Assembly: GCF_900111005.1 (NCBI RefSeq)
Contig: NZ_FOFV01000001.1
Coordinates: 682,001 to 746,000 of the forward strand
Reading direction: 5' to 3'
From: Lentzea albida
GTDB lineage: Bacteria; Actinomycetota; Actinomycetes; Mycobacteriales; Pseudonocardiaceae
DNA: 64,000 nt
This document shows, piece after piece, positions 1 through 6,873 of the stretch. Both the position numbers and the translations under genes were made by a program. Positions within the stretch are counted from its first letter, which is position 1. Each line of letters begins with the position of its first letter. The notes beneath the pieces were generated by a model. That model saw only the letters and a program-made list of their open reading frames with translations. It made no database searches and was not told the DNA's origin.

Positions 1-1132
1 ACCCGGCTCGCAGACCGGCCAGTACTACCTCCCGCCCGGCCACCAGCAGGCCGTTCCCCCGCGTCCCAAGGGCCGCGGCAAGGTCGTGGCGGGCGTCGCC
101 GCCCTCGTGCTCCTCGTGGGCGGGCTCTCCGGCGGCCTCGGCGGCTACCTGGGCTACAACTTCGCGAACGACTCGTCGTCCGTGAGCTCGCTCGACTCGC
201 CCCGCCCGGCCTCGCAGACCTCGAACGCCCCCGCGGGCTCGGTCGAGGACGTGGCGAACAAGCTGCTGCCGTCCGTCGTCCAGATCCAGGTCACGACGAG
301 GGCCGGCGCCGGCGAGGGCTCGGGCTTCATCATCTCCGGCAACGGCCAGATCGTGACGAACAACCACGTCATCGAGGGCGCTGCCGCCGGCGGTGACATC
401 AAGGTCGTCTTCCAGGACGGCAGGACCGCGTCCGCCAAGATCCTCGGCCGCGACCCGAGCTCCGACATCGCCGTCATCCAGGCCGACGGCGTCTCGAACC
501 TCCCGGTCGTGCAGCTCGGCAACTCCGGCGACATGAAGATCGGCCAGGGCGTCGTCGCGATCGGCTCGCCGTTCGAACTGTCCGGCACGGTGACGTCCGG
601 CATCGTCAGCTCGCTGAACCGCCCGGTCTCGGCGGGCGGTGACCGCACCTCGCAGGCGACGGTCCTGAACGCCATCCAGACCGACGCCGCGATCAACCCC
701 GGCAACTCGGGCGGCCCGCTCGTCAACATGCAGGGCCAGGTCGTCGGCATCAACTCGGCGATCTACAGCCCGAGCCAGGGCCAGGGCCAGGCCGGTTCCG
801 TCGGCATCGGCTTCGCGATCCCGATGGACCAGGCCCGCCGCACGATCGACGAGATCGTGAAGAGCGGCAAGCCCAAGCAGACCGTGCTCGGCGTGAAGGT
901 CGAGTCGACCGAGCAGGGCGCGAGGATCACGGAGATCACCGCCGGAGGCGCCGCCGAGAAGGCCGGGCTGAAGGCCGGTGACGTGATCACGAAGTTCGGC
1001 GACCGCCGCATCGACGAGTCGGACACGCTCGTCGCCGCCGTCCGGTCGAAGGCTCCTGGCGACAAGGTGACGATCACCCTGTCAGACAACAGGACCGTGG
1101 AAGCCACCCTCGACGGCGTCGAGGTGGGATAG
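1..1132 (+). CDS. HtrA/PepD-type membrane-anchored serine protease with PDZ domain (5'-truncated)
   Basis: The frame is open to the left edge, so the N-terminus is missing. What remains begins with a Pro/Gln/Gly-rich cytoplasmic stretch, then a transmembrane helix (residues 1-24 counted from the GTG at 86), a trypsin-like domain and a C-terminal PDZ domain (about 258-343). The triad is intact: His94 in TNNHVIEG, Asp127 in SSDIAV and Ser208 in NPGNSGGPL. DegP/HtrA proteases degrade or refold damaged envelope proteins outside the membrane. In M. tuberculosis the equivalent PepD lies beside MprAB and moaB2, the same gene set found here, so this is probably the PepD orthologue. Two hairpins follow the stop codon. 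Confidence 0.93.
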   Translation, partial: PGSQTGQYYLPPGHQQAVPPRPKGRGKVVAGVAALVLLVGGLSGGLGGYLGYNFANDSSSVSSLDSPRPASQTSNAPAGSVEDVANKLLPSVVQIQVTTRAGAGEGSGFIISGNGQIVTNNHVIEGAAAGGDIKVVFQDGRTASAKILGRDPSSDIAVIQADGVSNLPVVQLGNSGDMKIGQGVVAIGSPFELSGTVTSGIVSSLNRPVSAGGDRTSQATVLNAIQTDAAINPGNSGGPLVNMQGQVVGINSAIYSPSQGQGQAGSVGIGFAIPMDQARRTIDEIVKSGKPKQTVLGVKVESTEQGARITEITAGGAAEKAGLKAGDVITKFGDRRIDESDTLVAAVRSKAPGDKVTITLSDNRTVEATLDGVEVG

Positions 1133-1140
1133 GTCGGGGG

Positions 1141-1183
1141 ACGCTCGGGTCCTGGCAGCCGCCGCCCGCCAGGACCCGAGCGT
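1141..1183 (+). terminator. Perfect 16-bp-arm hairpin after the protease gene
   Basis: Arms 1141-1156 and 1168-1183 are exact reverse complements around an 11-nt loop, 8 nt after the stop codon. There is no T-tract, which is usual for actinobacterial terminators. A second hairpin follows directly. Confidence 0.75.
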
Positions 1184-1195
1184 GACGACCCCGGA

Positions 1196-1242
1196 GAGGC
1201 CCGGACCTGTGCGCACCTGCCCCGCACACAGGCCCGGGCCTC
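1196..1242 (+). terminator. Second hairpin in the same gap
   Basis: The arm GAGGCCCGG (1196-1204) pairs with 1234-1242, and CCTGTG (1206-1211) pairs with CACAGG (1227-1232). TCTTCTT follows. With the hairpin at 1141 it forms a back-to-back terminator isolating the protease gene from the two-component operon. Confidence 0.65.
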
Positions 1243-1289
1243 TTCTTACGTCCTCGTGACGAACACGGGCCAGGCGCGCTTCCGTGACC

Positions 1290-1295
1290 TACCGT
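1290..1295 (+). promoter_or_regulatory. -10 box for leaderless response-regulator mRNA
   Basis: TACCGT lies exactly 6 nt before the GTG at 1302. This spacing places the transcription start on the start codon and supports 1302 over the GTG at 1284. Confidence 0.5.
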
Positions 1296-1301
1296 GGTGA
1301 C

Positions 1302-1988
1302 GTGGTGGAACGGGTGCTGGTCGTCGACGACGACACGACGGTGCGCGATGTCGTGCGCCGCTACCTCGAACACGCCGGGTACGAGGTCGAGCTCGCCGGC
1401 GACGGGGAGAGCGCGCTGCGGCTGATGGCCGCGCAGGAGCCGGACATCGTGGTGCTGGACCTGATGCTGCCCGGCATCGACGGCCTCGAGGTGGCGCGGC
1501 GGATCCGGGAGCGCGGCAGCACGCCCGTCGTCATGCTGACGGCGCTCGGCGAGGAGGAAGACCGCATCGCCGGGCTGCAGATCGGCGCGGACGACTACGT
1601 GACGAAGCCCTTCAGCCCGCGCGAGCTGGCGTTGCGCGTGTCGTCGGTGCTGCGGCGGGCCCACCGGGCGTTCGAGCCGCGGGTCGTGCGGGACGGGAAC
1701 CTCGTGCTGGACGTGGCCGCGCACACGGCGACGCTGGACGGCCGGCCGTTGCAGTTGACGACCCGCGAGTTCGACCTGCTGGCGTTCTTCATCGGCAACG
1801 CGGGCAAGGCGTTCGGCCGGGCGGAGCTGCTGGAAAGGGTGTGGGGCTGGCAGTTCGGCGACCAGTCGACGGTGACCGTCCACGTGCGACGGTTGCGGGA
1901 GAAGATCGAGGAGGACCCCGCGAAGCCGCGCCGGCTGAGCACCGTGTGGGGCGTCGGCTACAGGTACGACCCGTGTTCGATCGACTGA
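1302..1988 (+). CDS. OmpR/PhoB-family response regulator (MprA-like position)
   Basis: A 228-residue two-component DNA-binding regulator. The receiver domain has the acidic pocket at residues 9-11 (VVDDD), the phospho-acceptor Asp53 in [12 protein letters not shown] and Lys102 in [11 protein letters not shown] winged-helix DNA-binding domain follows (about 130-225), ending in GVGYRYDP. The start at GTG 1302 is chosen because a TACCGT -10 box sits 6 nt upstream; GTG 1284 would add six residues. The stop overlaps the histidine kinase start by 16 bp, so the pair is co-transcribed. By position beside a PepD-like protease it corresponds to M. tuberculosis MprA, a regulator of envelope stress; the target genes are inferred, not seen. 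Confidence 0.93.
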   Translation: MVERVLVVDDDTTVRDVVRRYLEHAGYEVELAGDGESALRLMAAQEPDIVVLDLMLPGIDGLEVARRIRERGSTPVVMLTALGEEEDRIAGLQIGADDYVTKPFSPRELALRVSSVLRRAHRAFEPRVVRDGNLVLDVAAHTATLDGRPLQLTTREFDLLAFFIGNAGKAFGRAELLERVWGWQFGDQSTVTVHVRRLREKIEEDPAKPRRLSTVWGVGYRYDPCSID

Positions 1989-2872
1989 GCCGCGTCTCGC
2001 TGACCACCGCGATGACCGTCATGGTCATCGTGCCGGTGGTGGCCACCATCGCCGGTGTGCTGATGGTCAGCGGGTTCATGTTCACGCCGATGCTCGGCGC
2101 GACCCTCATGGCGTGCGTGGTGGTCGGCCTGGTCACCGTGCCGTTCTCGATCCTGCTGGGTCGCGCGATCGCGCGGCGCACGATGTGGGAACGCGAGGCC
2201 GAGGCGGCGCGGCGGCAGCTGGTGGCGTGGATCAGCCACGACCTGCGGACGCCGCTGGCCGGGATCAGGGCGATGACCGAGGCGTTGGAAGACGGCGTCG
2301 TCTCCGATCCGGGCGAGGTCGCCGTCTACGCCAAGCAGATCGCGCTGGAGGCCGACCACCTGTCGAAGCTCGTGGACGACCTGTTCCAGCTCTCCCGGAT
2401 CACCGCGGGCGCCCTGAACCTGCCGATGCACGACGTGGCGCTGGCCGACGTGGTGAGCGACGTCGTCGCCGCCTCCCGCCCGATCGCGTCGCGCGAGGGT
2501 GTCGAGCTGCGCGCGGACGCCCGCGCCTGGCCCGTCGTGCGGGGCTCCGAACCGGAACTGATGCGTGTCGTACGCAACCTTGTGTCCAACGCCATCCGCC
2601 ACACACCGGAGGGCGGTGCCGTCGCCGTCCAGGTCGATGTGGACGGACCCGAAGCGGTGGTGCGAGTGGACGACTCGTGCGGCGGCATCCCCGATGACGT
2701 GCTGCCACAGGTGTTCGACGTGGGCTTCCGCGGCTCGTACGCGCGCAACCCGTCGGGCGCCGGACTGGGCCTTTCCATCGCGCGCGGCCTCGCCGACGCG
2801 CACCACGGGCGGATCGGCGTCGAGAACCACGGTCCTGGCTGCCGCTTCGAGGTCCGACTCCCGCTACGGTGA
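1973..2872 (+). CDS. Short membrane histidine kinase without sensor domain
   Basis: A 299-residue kinase partner of the preceding regulator. Two transmembrane helices (about 12-34 and 38-62) are joined by only a few residues, so there is no periplasmic sensor and hardly any HAMP linker. The dimerisation domain has the phospho-acceptor His89 in SHDLRTPL. The ATPase domain has the N box ([12 protein letters not shown]) and G2 box ([12 protein letters not shown]); the G1 box reads [10 protein letters not shown]. The GTG at 1973 is chosen because it gives the two helices a normal N-terminus; the frame stays open upstream inside the regulator gene. The layout resembles intramembrane-sensing kinases and differs from MprB, which has an extracytoplasmic domain. 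Confidence 0.9.
   Translation: MFDRLSRVSLTTAMTVMVIVPVVATIAGVLMVSGFMFTPMLGATLMACVVVGLVTVPFSILLGRAIARRTMWEREAEAARRQLVAWISHDLRTPLAGIRAMTEALEDGVVSDPGEVAVYAKQIALEADHLSKLVDDLFQLSRITAGALNLPMHDVALADVVSDVVAASRPIASREGVELRADARAWPVVRGSEPELMRVVRNLVSNAIRHTPEGGAVAVQVDVDGPEAVVRVDDSCGGIPDDVLPQVFDVGFRGSYARNPSGAGLGLSIARGLADAHHGRIGVENHGPGCRFEVRLPLR
2865..2870 (+). promoter_or_regulatory. -10 box for leaderless moaB mRNA inside the kinase gene end
   Basis: TACGGT overlaps the last codons of the kinase gene and lies 7 nt before ATG 2878. It suggests moaB has its own leaderless promoter as well as read-through. Confidence 0.45.
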
Positions 2873-2877
2873 TCGGT

Positions 2878-3378
2878 ATGGAACGCAGCGCGCAGCGCCT
2901 TGGCCGCGCTTTGGTCGTGATCGTGGACGACCGGGTGGCGCACGGCGAGCAGGACGACAACTCCGGGCCTCTCGTCACCGAGCTCCTCGAAGAAGTGGGC
3001 TTCATCGTCGACGGCACCGTCGCGGTCGAGGGTGAGGTGGTCGACATCCGGGCCGCCCTCAACACGGCCGTCATCGGTGGCGTCGACCTCGTGGTCACCG
3101 TGGGAGGCACAGGCGTGTCCCCGCGCGACGTCACCCCCGACGCCACGCAGGGCGTGCTCGACCGCCCGATCCACGGCATCGCCGAGGCGCTCCGCGCCTC
3201 CGGCCTCGCCGCGGGAGCGGTCGACGCGGGCATCTCGCGCGGTCTCGCCGGCGTCTCCGGCAGCACGCTCGTCGTGAACCTCGCGGGCTCGCGCTCCGCG
3301 GTCCGCGACGGCATGGCGACCCTGTCGGCCCTGGTGCCCTACGTGATCGAGCAGCTGAGCGGTCTTGACGAAGAGTGA
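2878..3378 (+). CDS. moaB: MoaB/Mog-family molybdopterin-binding protein
   Basis: A 166-residue protein of the molybdenum-cofactor family that binds molybdopterin and, in active members, adenylylates it before metal insertion. The family signature is present as TVGGTGVSPRDVTPDAT, and the N-terminus VVIVDDRVAHGEQDDNSGP matches the MoaB/MogA fold. ATG 2878 is preferred because of the -10 box at 2865. A GTG at 2869 overlaps the kinase stop as GTGA and is the coupled alternative. The gene corresponds by position to M. tuberculosis moaB2 (Rv0984). A gephyrin/MoeA-like gene lies 3.5 kb downstream. Confidence 0.92.
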   Translation: MERSAQRLGRALVVIVDDRVAHGEQDDNSGPLVTELLEEVGFIVDGTVAVEGEVVDIRAALNTAVIGGVDLVVTVGGTGVSPRDVTPDATQGVLDRPIHGIAEALRASGLAAGAVDAGISRGLAGVSGSTLVVNLAGSRSAVRDGMATLSALVPYVIEQLSGLDEE

Positions 3379-3547
3379 TTCACCGAAGCCGGCCGACGAC
3401 GACGCAGCGCGTCGTCGCCGGTTGGCGGAGGTGTTCGGTGACGTGCTGCCGGAGACCACTTCGGACGAGCGCGGTGGGTCCGGGGCTGGGGCGGATGACC
3501 GCGAGGCCTGGTACCGCGAGAACAGGCCGCCGCACCACGGCGGCTGA
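3365..3547 (+). CDS. Small conserved hypothetical protein downstream of moaB
   Basis: A 60-residue, highly charged protein with no membrane segment. It starts at TTG 3365 and overlaps the moaB end by 14 bp, which implies translational coupling. The N-terminal half is Lys/Asp/Arg-rich (DDDAARRRRLAEVFGDVLPE), followed by DERGG and the C-terminal EAWYRENRPPHHGG. I recognise this general pattern from short actinobacterial proteins near moaB but know no function. The alternative is a chance frame; the coupling and the ordered acidic/basic pattern favour a real gene. Confidence 0.6.
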   Translation: MTKSDSPKPADDDAARRRRLAEVFGDVLPETTSDERGGSGAGADDREAWYRENRPPHHGG

Positions 3548-3890
3548 GGCAGGCTGCCGCAGCCTTGTGCGAGCTGACGCGGCAGGCGCGGCTGGCGTGA
3601 GCCGACGCCGCTGAGACGGGCCGATGCCGCTGAGACGGGCCGACGCCGCTGAGACGGGCCGACGCCGCTGGGACAGCTTGTTGCCAACCCGAGTGGGCAG
3701 CAGGCCTCGTGGGATGGCTGCGGATGTCCCTGGCCGGACCCGCGAGTGCGGAGCGCTGGCCTCGGCGCCGTGATCAGGCGGCCTGGGCCCGGCCCCGGAC
3801 GTCGGCCGGGGGTTGGAGCAAAGCCAGGACAAAGCGCGCTGGACCGCTGGTGCGGCGGGCGCGCTTCGTCTCGGCGGGGACGGGCTGAGA
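3548..3890. other. Gene-free gap between convergent units
   Basis: This 343-bp stretch holds the 19-bp tandem repeat at 3601-3676 and no ORF with coding character. It separates the moaB unit (+) from mscL (-). No clear terminator apart from short GC-rich dyads. Confidence 0.6.
3601..3676. repeat. Four tandem copies of a 19-bp unit
   Basis: Copies begin at 3601, 3620, 3639 and 3658. The consensus is GCCGACGCCGCTGAGACGG. Copy 2 has one change (GCCGATG) and copy 4 has two near its end (GGGACAG). The period of 19 is not a multiple of three, and the array lies between convergent genes, so it is not coding. Confidence 0.9.
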
Positions 3891-4334
3891 TCAGATGGCT
3901 GGGCCGCGGCGGTCCTGCACCACGGTGGGCTGCTGCTGCTGGTTGTTCTGCTGTGCCGCGAGGAGGTCGCGGATCTCGATGAGCAGCTCGACGTTCGTCG
4001 GCTCGGCCGGGCCGGCCTCCTCGCCCCTCTTGCGGCGCTCCTGGATCTTCTTGATCGGCAGCACCAGGACGAAGTAGACGACAGCGGCCACGATGATGAA
4101 GTTGATCGCGGCGTTGATGACGTTGCTGAAGTCGAGGTACGTGTCGTCCTTGCCCTCGCGGAGCTGGATGCCGAGGCCCTTGGTCTCGGCGCTGCCCAGC
4201 GACGCGATGAGCGGCTTGATGAGGCTCGTGGTGAACGCGGTGACGATCGCGGTGAACGCCGTGCCGATGACCACGGCCACGGCCAGGTCGACGACGTTTC
4301 CGCGCATCAGAAAGTCTTTGAATCCCTTCAGCAT
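3891..4334 (-). CDS. mscL: Large-conductance mechanosensitive channel MscL
   Basis: A 147-residue channel that opens under membrane tension to release solutes on hypo-osmotic shock. The N-terminal amphipathic helix and first transmembrane helix are typical (MLKGFKDFLMRGNVVDLAVA, then VVIGTAFTAIV), followed by a periplasmic loop, a second helix (FIIVAAVVYFVLVLPI) and a charged cytoplasmic tail with a Gln-rich end. The ATG at 4334 overlaps the upstream SAF-gene stop as TGATG, so the two genes are coupled. It is the last gene of the unit behind the CIRCE operator. Confidence 0.96.
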   Translation of the reverse strand: MLKGFKDFLMRGNVVDLAVAVVIGTAFTAIVTAFTTSLIKPLIASLGSAETKGLGIQLREGKDDTYLDFSNVINAAINFIIVAAVVYFVLVLPIKKIQERRKRGEEAGPAEPTNVELLIEIRDLLAAQQNNQQQQPTVVQDRRGPAI

Positions 4335-4888
4335 CAGCGGAGAGTAACGGCTAATGCGTGATCCAGTGACATCGCGGCCACACGAGTTGCATTAAGTCTC
4401 GGCAACGTGAGCACGACGACCTGGCCGCGCGTCTCCCTCACCGCCGCGTTCTCCGCGACGACCTCGCCGGACGACGACACCACGTCGACCCGGCCGCCCG
4501 GTCTGACGACGGCAGCAAGGCCCTGGTCAGCCACTCGGACGGCCACCGACGCCTGGTCCGGGGACACGTCGGAGAGGTCGTAGTCGGTCAGCGGGACGCC
4601 TGCCCGCGCGGGCGACGACAACGCGCGGCCCACCACTGCCTCGGAACCCGGGAACGAGCCGGGCAGCGGCGCGCTCAGGGACACGACCCGGACGTCGGAG
4701 GCCGTGAGCGGGGACCCGGCCGGCAGGTCGCGGGAGGCGACCACGGCGGGATGGCCCACGTCCGGCCAGAAGAACGTCGACAGGGCGATCAGGGCGAGGC
4801 CCAGGGCCAGGAAGCGGCGCCACGCGGGAGAAGGGCGGCGGCGCGAGAAGGAGCGGACCCGGTCGAGGGCGGAGGCGGAAAGCGTCAT
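4334..4888 (-). CDS. SAF-domain membrane protein (CpaB/RcpC-like)
   Basis: A 184-residue protein with one N-terminal transmembrane helix (RRFLALGLALIALSTFFW) and an extracytoplasmic SAF domain that begins VVASRDLPAGSPLTASDVR and continues AVVGRALSSPARAGVPLT. SAF domains occur in pilus-assembly CpaB proteins, but no pilus genes are nearby, so that role is not supported. The ATG at 4888 follows a perfect hairpin that reaches into the start codon. It lies between a Ruc-like gene and mscL, the position of Rv0990c in M. tuberculosis, where Rv0990c-Rv0991c belong to the HrcA regulon. A heat-shock-linked envelope role is inferred. Confidence 0.8.
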   Translation of the reverse strand: MTLSASALDRVRSFSRRRPSPAWRRFLALGLALIALSTFFWPDVGHPAVVASRDLPAGSPLTASDVRVVSLSAPLPGSFPGSEAVVGRALSSPARAGVPLTDYDLSDVSPDQASVAVRVADQGLAAVVRPGGRVDVVSSSGEVVAENAAVRETRGQVVVLTLPRLNATRVAAMSLDHALAVTLR

Positions 4889-4917
4889 GCCTCCGACCGT
4901 AGGGCGGTCGGAGGCAT
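4887..4917 (-). promoter_or_regulatory. Perfect 12-bp-arm hairpin at the SAF-gene start
   Basis: Arms 4887-4898 and 4906-4917 are exact complements around a 7-nt loop. On the minus-strand transcript the hairpin ends on the first two bases of the ATG at 4888, 43 nt after the ruc stop. It could end or process ruc transcripts, or hide the SAF start codon. Confidence 0.7.
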
Positions 4918-4960
4918 GGCTGGTGGGGCTGGAACGCAAGTTGTGGACAACTCGCGATCT

Positions 4961-5278
4961 TCAGGAAGCGGCGGCCGCCGGAGCGCTCGAGGACTTCGAA
5001 TCCGAAGAGGACGACGAGGACGACGAGGTGGACTTCGTGTCCGACGACTTCGTCTCCGAGGAGGACGAGGTGGACGACGAGGACGTGCTCTTCGACGAGC
5101 CCGAACGGCTGTCCGTGCGGTAGAAGCCGCTGCCCTTGAAGACGACACCGACGGCGCCGAACAGCTTGCGCAGCTTGCCCGAGCACTCCGGGCACTCGGT
5201 GAGGGAGGCGTCGCTGAACGACTGCACCGCCTCGAACCGGTGCTCACACGCGGTGCAGGCGTACTGGTACGTAGGCAC
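4961..5278 (-). CDS. FmdB-family zinc ribbon protein, Rv0991c/Ruc-like
   Basis: A 105-residue protein with a compact zinc ribbon (CxxC in YACTACEHRF, CxxC in CPECSGKL), then LRKLFGAVGVVFKGSGFYRT, and a disordered Ser/Thr/Lys/Asp-rich tail (about residues 60-100). The M. tuberculosis counterpart Rv0991c (Ruc) is a redox-responsive chaperone with the same zinc-ribbon plus disordered-tail plan. The GTG at 5278 has an AGGAG about 8 nt upstream. A CIRCE operator lies 17 bp upstream, so heat-shock repression by HrcA is likely. Divergence in the tail is expected, because it is low-complexity. Confidence 0.88.
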   Translation of the reverse strand: MPTYQYACTACEHRFEAVQSFSDASLTECPECSGKLRKLFGAVGVVFKGSGFYRTDSRSGSSKSTSSSSTSSSSETKSSDTKSTSSSSSSSSDSKSSSAPAAAAS

Positions 5279-5295
5279 TGGGTCTGCTCCTAGCT

Positions 5296-5322
5296 CTGGC
5301 ACTCGACCGTTGTGAGTGCCAA
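5296..5322 (-). promoter_or_regulatory. CIRCE operator (HrcA binding site)
   Basis: CTGGCACTC (5296-5304), nine bases, then GAGTGCCAA (5314-5322). This matches the CIRCE consensus TTAGCACTC-N9-GAGTGCTAA in its actinobacterial form and has the exact 9-bp spacer. It lies directly upstream of the ruc-SAF-mscL unit. Confidence 0.88.
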
Positions 5323-5372
5323 CACGATTTTCGCCCAGGACCTTCCCGGAGCGCAAACACCCCCGATCAAAG

Positions 5373-5933
5373 TCACAGCCAGCGCAGCCCGATCGAGGGA
5401 GTCAGAACGCCGTTCATCCGCACGTCGTGCGGCTCGCCCGGCACCTCCGCCAGCACCTCGCAGTCCCGCACGACACCGACCAGAGGCGCCTTGACCAGCG
5501 GCAACGACCGGTCGTAGTGGCCCTGCCCCTTCCCGATCCGCACCCCGGTCACCGACACGGCCAGAGCGGGCACGAGCACCAGCGAGGCTCCAGCGATCGC
5601 CGAGGCGCCGAGCCGCGGGCCGGTCGGCTCCAGCAGCTTGAACCCCGCGGGCGCGACCTCGCCGGTGTGCTCCGCCCAGTCCAGCGGCGACGCCCCCGTC
5701 ACGACCGGCAGCAGCACCCGGCACCGCAGCCCGTCGAGCCACGACGCGTCACCGGGCTCGGAACCGACCGGCAGGAAGGCGCACACCGTCTGATCAGGTG
5801 AAAGATCCAGAGCGGCGACGTGCGCGGCCAGCGCGGCGGCTTCCAGGGCGCGGACTTCGGGCGACAGCGCACGCCGCGCGGAGAGCAACCGTGAACGCAG
5901 TGTGGCCTTCCGGTCACGAAGATCGGACGTCAT
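5373..5933 (-). CDS. 5-formyltetrahydrofolate cyclo-ligase
   Basis: A 186-residue enzyme that converts 5-formyl-THF to 5,10-methenyl-THF with ATP, returning folate to one-carbon metabolism. Recognised by the N-terminal RDRKATLRSRLLSARRALS pattern, the central CAFLPVGSEP, and the ATP-site motif GVRIGKGQGHYDR near residue 140 (family form G-x-R-L-G-x-G-G-G-Y-Y-D-R). ATG 5933 is chosen; ten extra upstream residues in frame do not look coding. It is divergent from galU with a gap of under 40 bp and corresponds to Rv0992c. Confidence 0.9.
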   Translation of the reverse strand: MTSDLRDRKATLRSRLLSARRALSPEVRALEAAALAAHVAALDLSPDQTVCAFLPVGSEPGDASWLDGLRCRVLLPVVTGASPLDWAEHTGEVAPAGFKLLEPTGPRLGASAIAGASLVLVPALAVSVTGVRIGKGQGHYDRSLPLVKAPLVGVVRDCEVLAEVPGEPHDVRMNGVLTPSIGLRWL

Positions 5934-5971
5934 GATGGGTATCCCCCGGTATGTCGTTAGCATCGCAGCCC

Positions 5972-6856
5972 ATGAGCAGCGCCTTCCACACCGCTATCGT
6001 GCCCGCGGCCGGTCTGGGCACCCGTTTCCTCCCCACGACCAAAGCCGTGCCGAAGGAACTGCTGCCCCTGGTCGACACCCCCGCCATCGAGTACGTGGCG
6101 CGCGAGGCAGCAGAGGCCGGTGCGAAGAAGCTGGTCATCGTGACGTCGCCGACCAAGGCGTCGGTCGCGGACTACTTCGACGCGAACCCCGACCTCGAGC
6201 AGTCGCTCACCGACAAGGGCAAGACCGAGCTCGTCGAGAAGATCCGGCGCGCCCCGCAGCTGATCAAGGCCGAGACCGCGATCCAGGACCAGGCGCTCGG
6301 CCTCGGCCACGCGGTCGGCTGCGCCGAGGGCAACCTGACCGGTGAGGACGAGGCCGTCGCGGTGCTGCTGCCCGACGACATCATCCTGCCGACCGGCGCG
6401 CTGAAGAAGATGGCCGAGGTCCGCCAGGAGAAGGGCGGCAGCGTCCTGCTGGCGTTCGACATCCCGCGCGAGCAGATCTCCGCGTACGGCGTGTTCGACG
6501 TCCGCGACACCGGCAGCGACGACGTCAAGCAGGTCGTCGGCATGGTCGAGAAGCCGAAGCCGGAGGAGGCGCCGTCGACCTTCGCGGCGGCGGGCCGGTA
6601 CCTCCTCGACCGGGCGATCTTCGACGCCCTCAAGCGCATCACCCCCGGTGCCGGCGGCGAGCTGCAGCTCACCGACGCCATCGCGCTGCTGATCAACGAG
6701 GGTCACCCCGTGCACGTCGTGGTCCACCGCGGCGGGCGACACGACCTCGGCAATCCCGCCGGATTCCTGCGCGCTGCGGTTGACTTCGCACTCAACACCC
6801 CGGAGTACGGACCCGATCTGCGCGAGTGGTTGCGGGAACGCCTCGACAACTCCTGA
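5972..6856 (+). CDS. galU: UTP-glucose-1-phosphate uridylyltransferase
   Basis: A 294-residue nucleotidyltransferase making UDP-glucose for cell-wall and glycolipid synthesis. The activated-sugar signature is at the N-terminus (VPAAGLGTRFLPTTKAVPKE), with downstream motifs typical of bacterial GalU (IVTSPTKASVADYF, QDQALGLGHAV, VVGMVEKPKPEEAPS, GGELQLTDAI). ATG 5972 is preferred because a TAGCAT box ends 8 nt before it, consistent with leaderless transcription. ATG 5951 would add seven residues and leave almost no space for the divergent promoters. The order galU-glp-rimJ-sepX is conserved in actinobacteria. Confidence 0.95.
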   Translation: MSSAFHTAIVPAAGLGTRFLPTTKAVPKELLPLVDTPAIEYVAREAAEAGAKKLVIVTSPTKASVADYFDANPDLEQSLTDKGKTELVEKIRRAPQLIKAETAIQDQALGLGHAVGCAEGNLTGEDEAVAVLLPDDIILPTGALKKMAEVRQEKGGSVLLAFDIPREQISAYGVFDVRDTGSDDVKQVVGMVEKPKPEEAPSTFAAAGRYLLDRAIFDALKRITPGAGGELQLTDAIALLINEGHPVHVVVHRGGRHDLGNPAGFLRAAVDFALNTPEYGPDLREWLRERLDNS

Positions 6857-6873
6857 GCGCGAGGACCAATCAC

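Noticed and set aside
3601-3676. CRISPR array
   Set aside because: The repeats are directly adjacent with no unique spacers and no cas genes are present.
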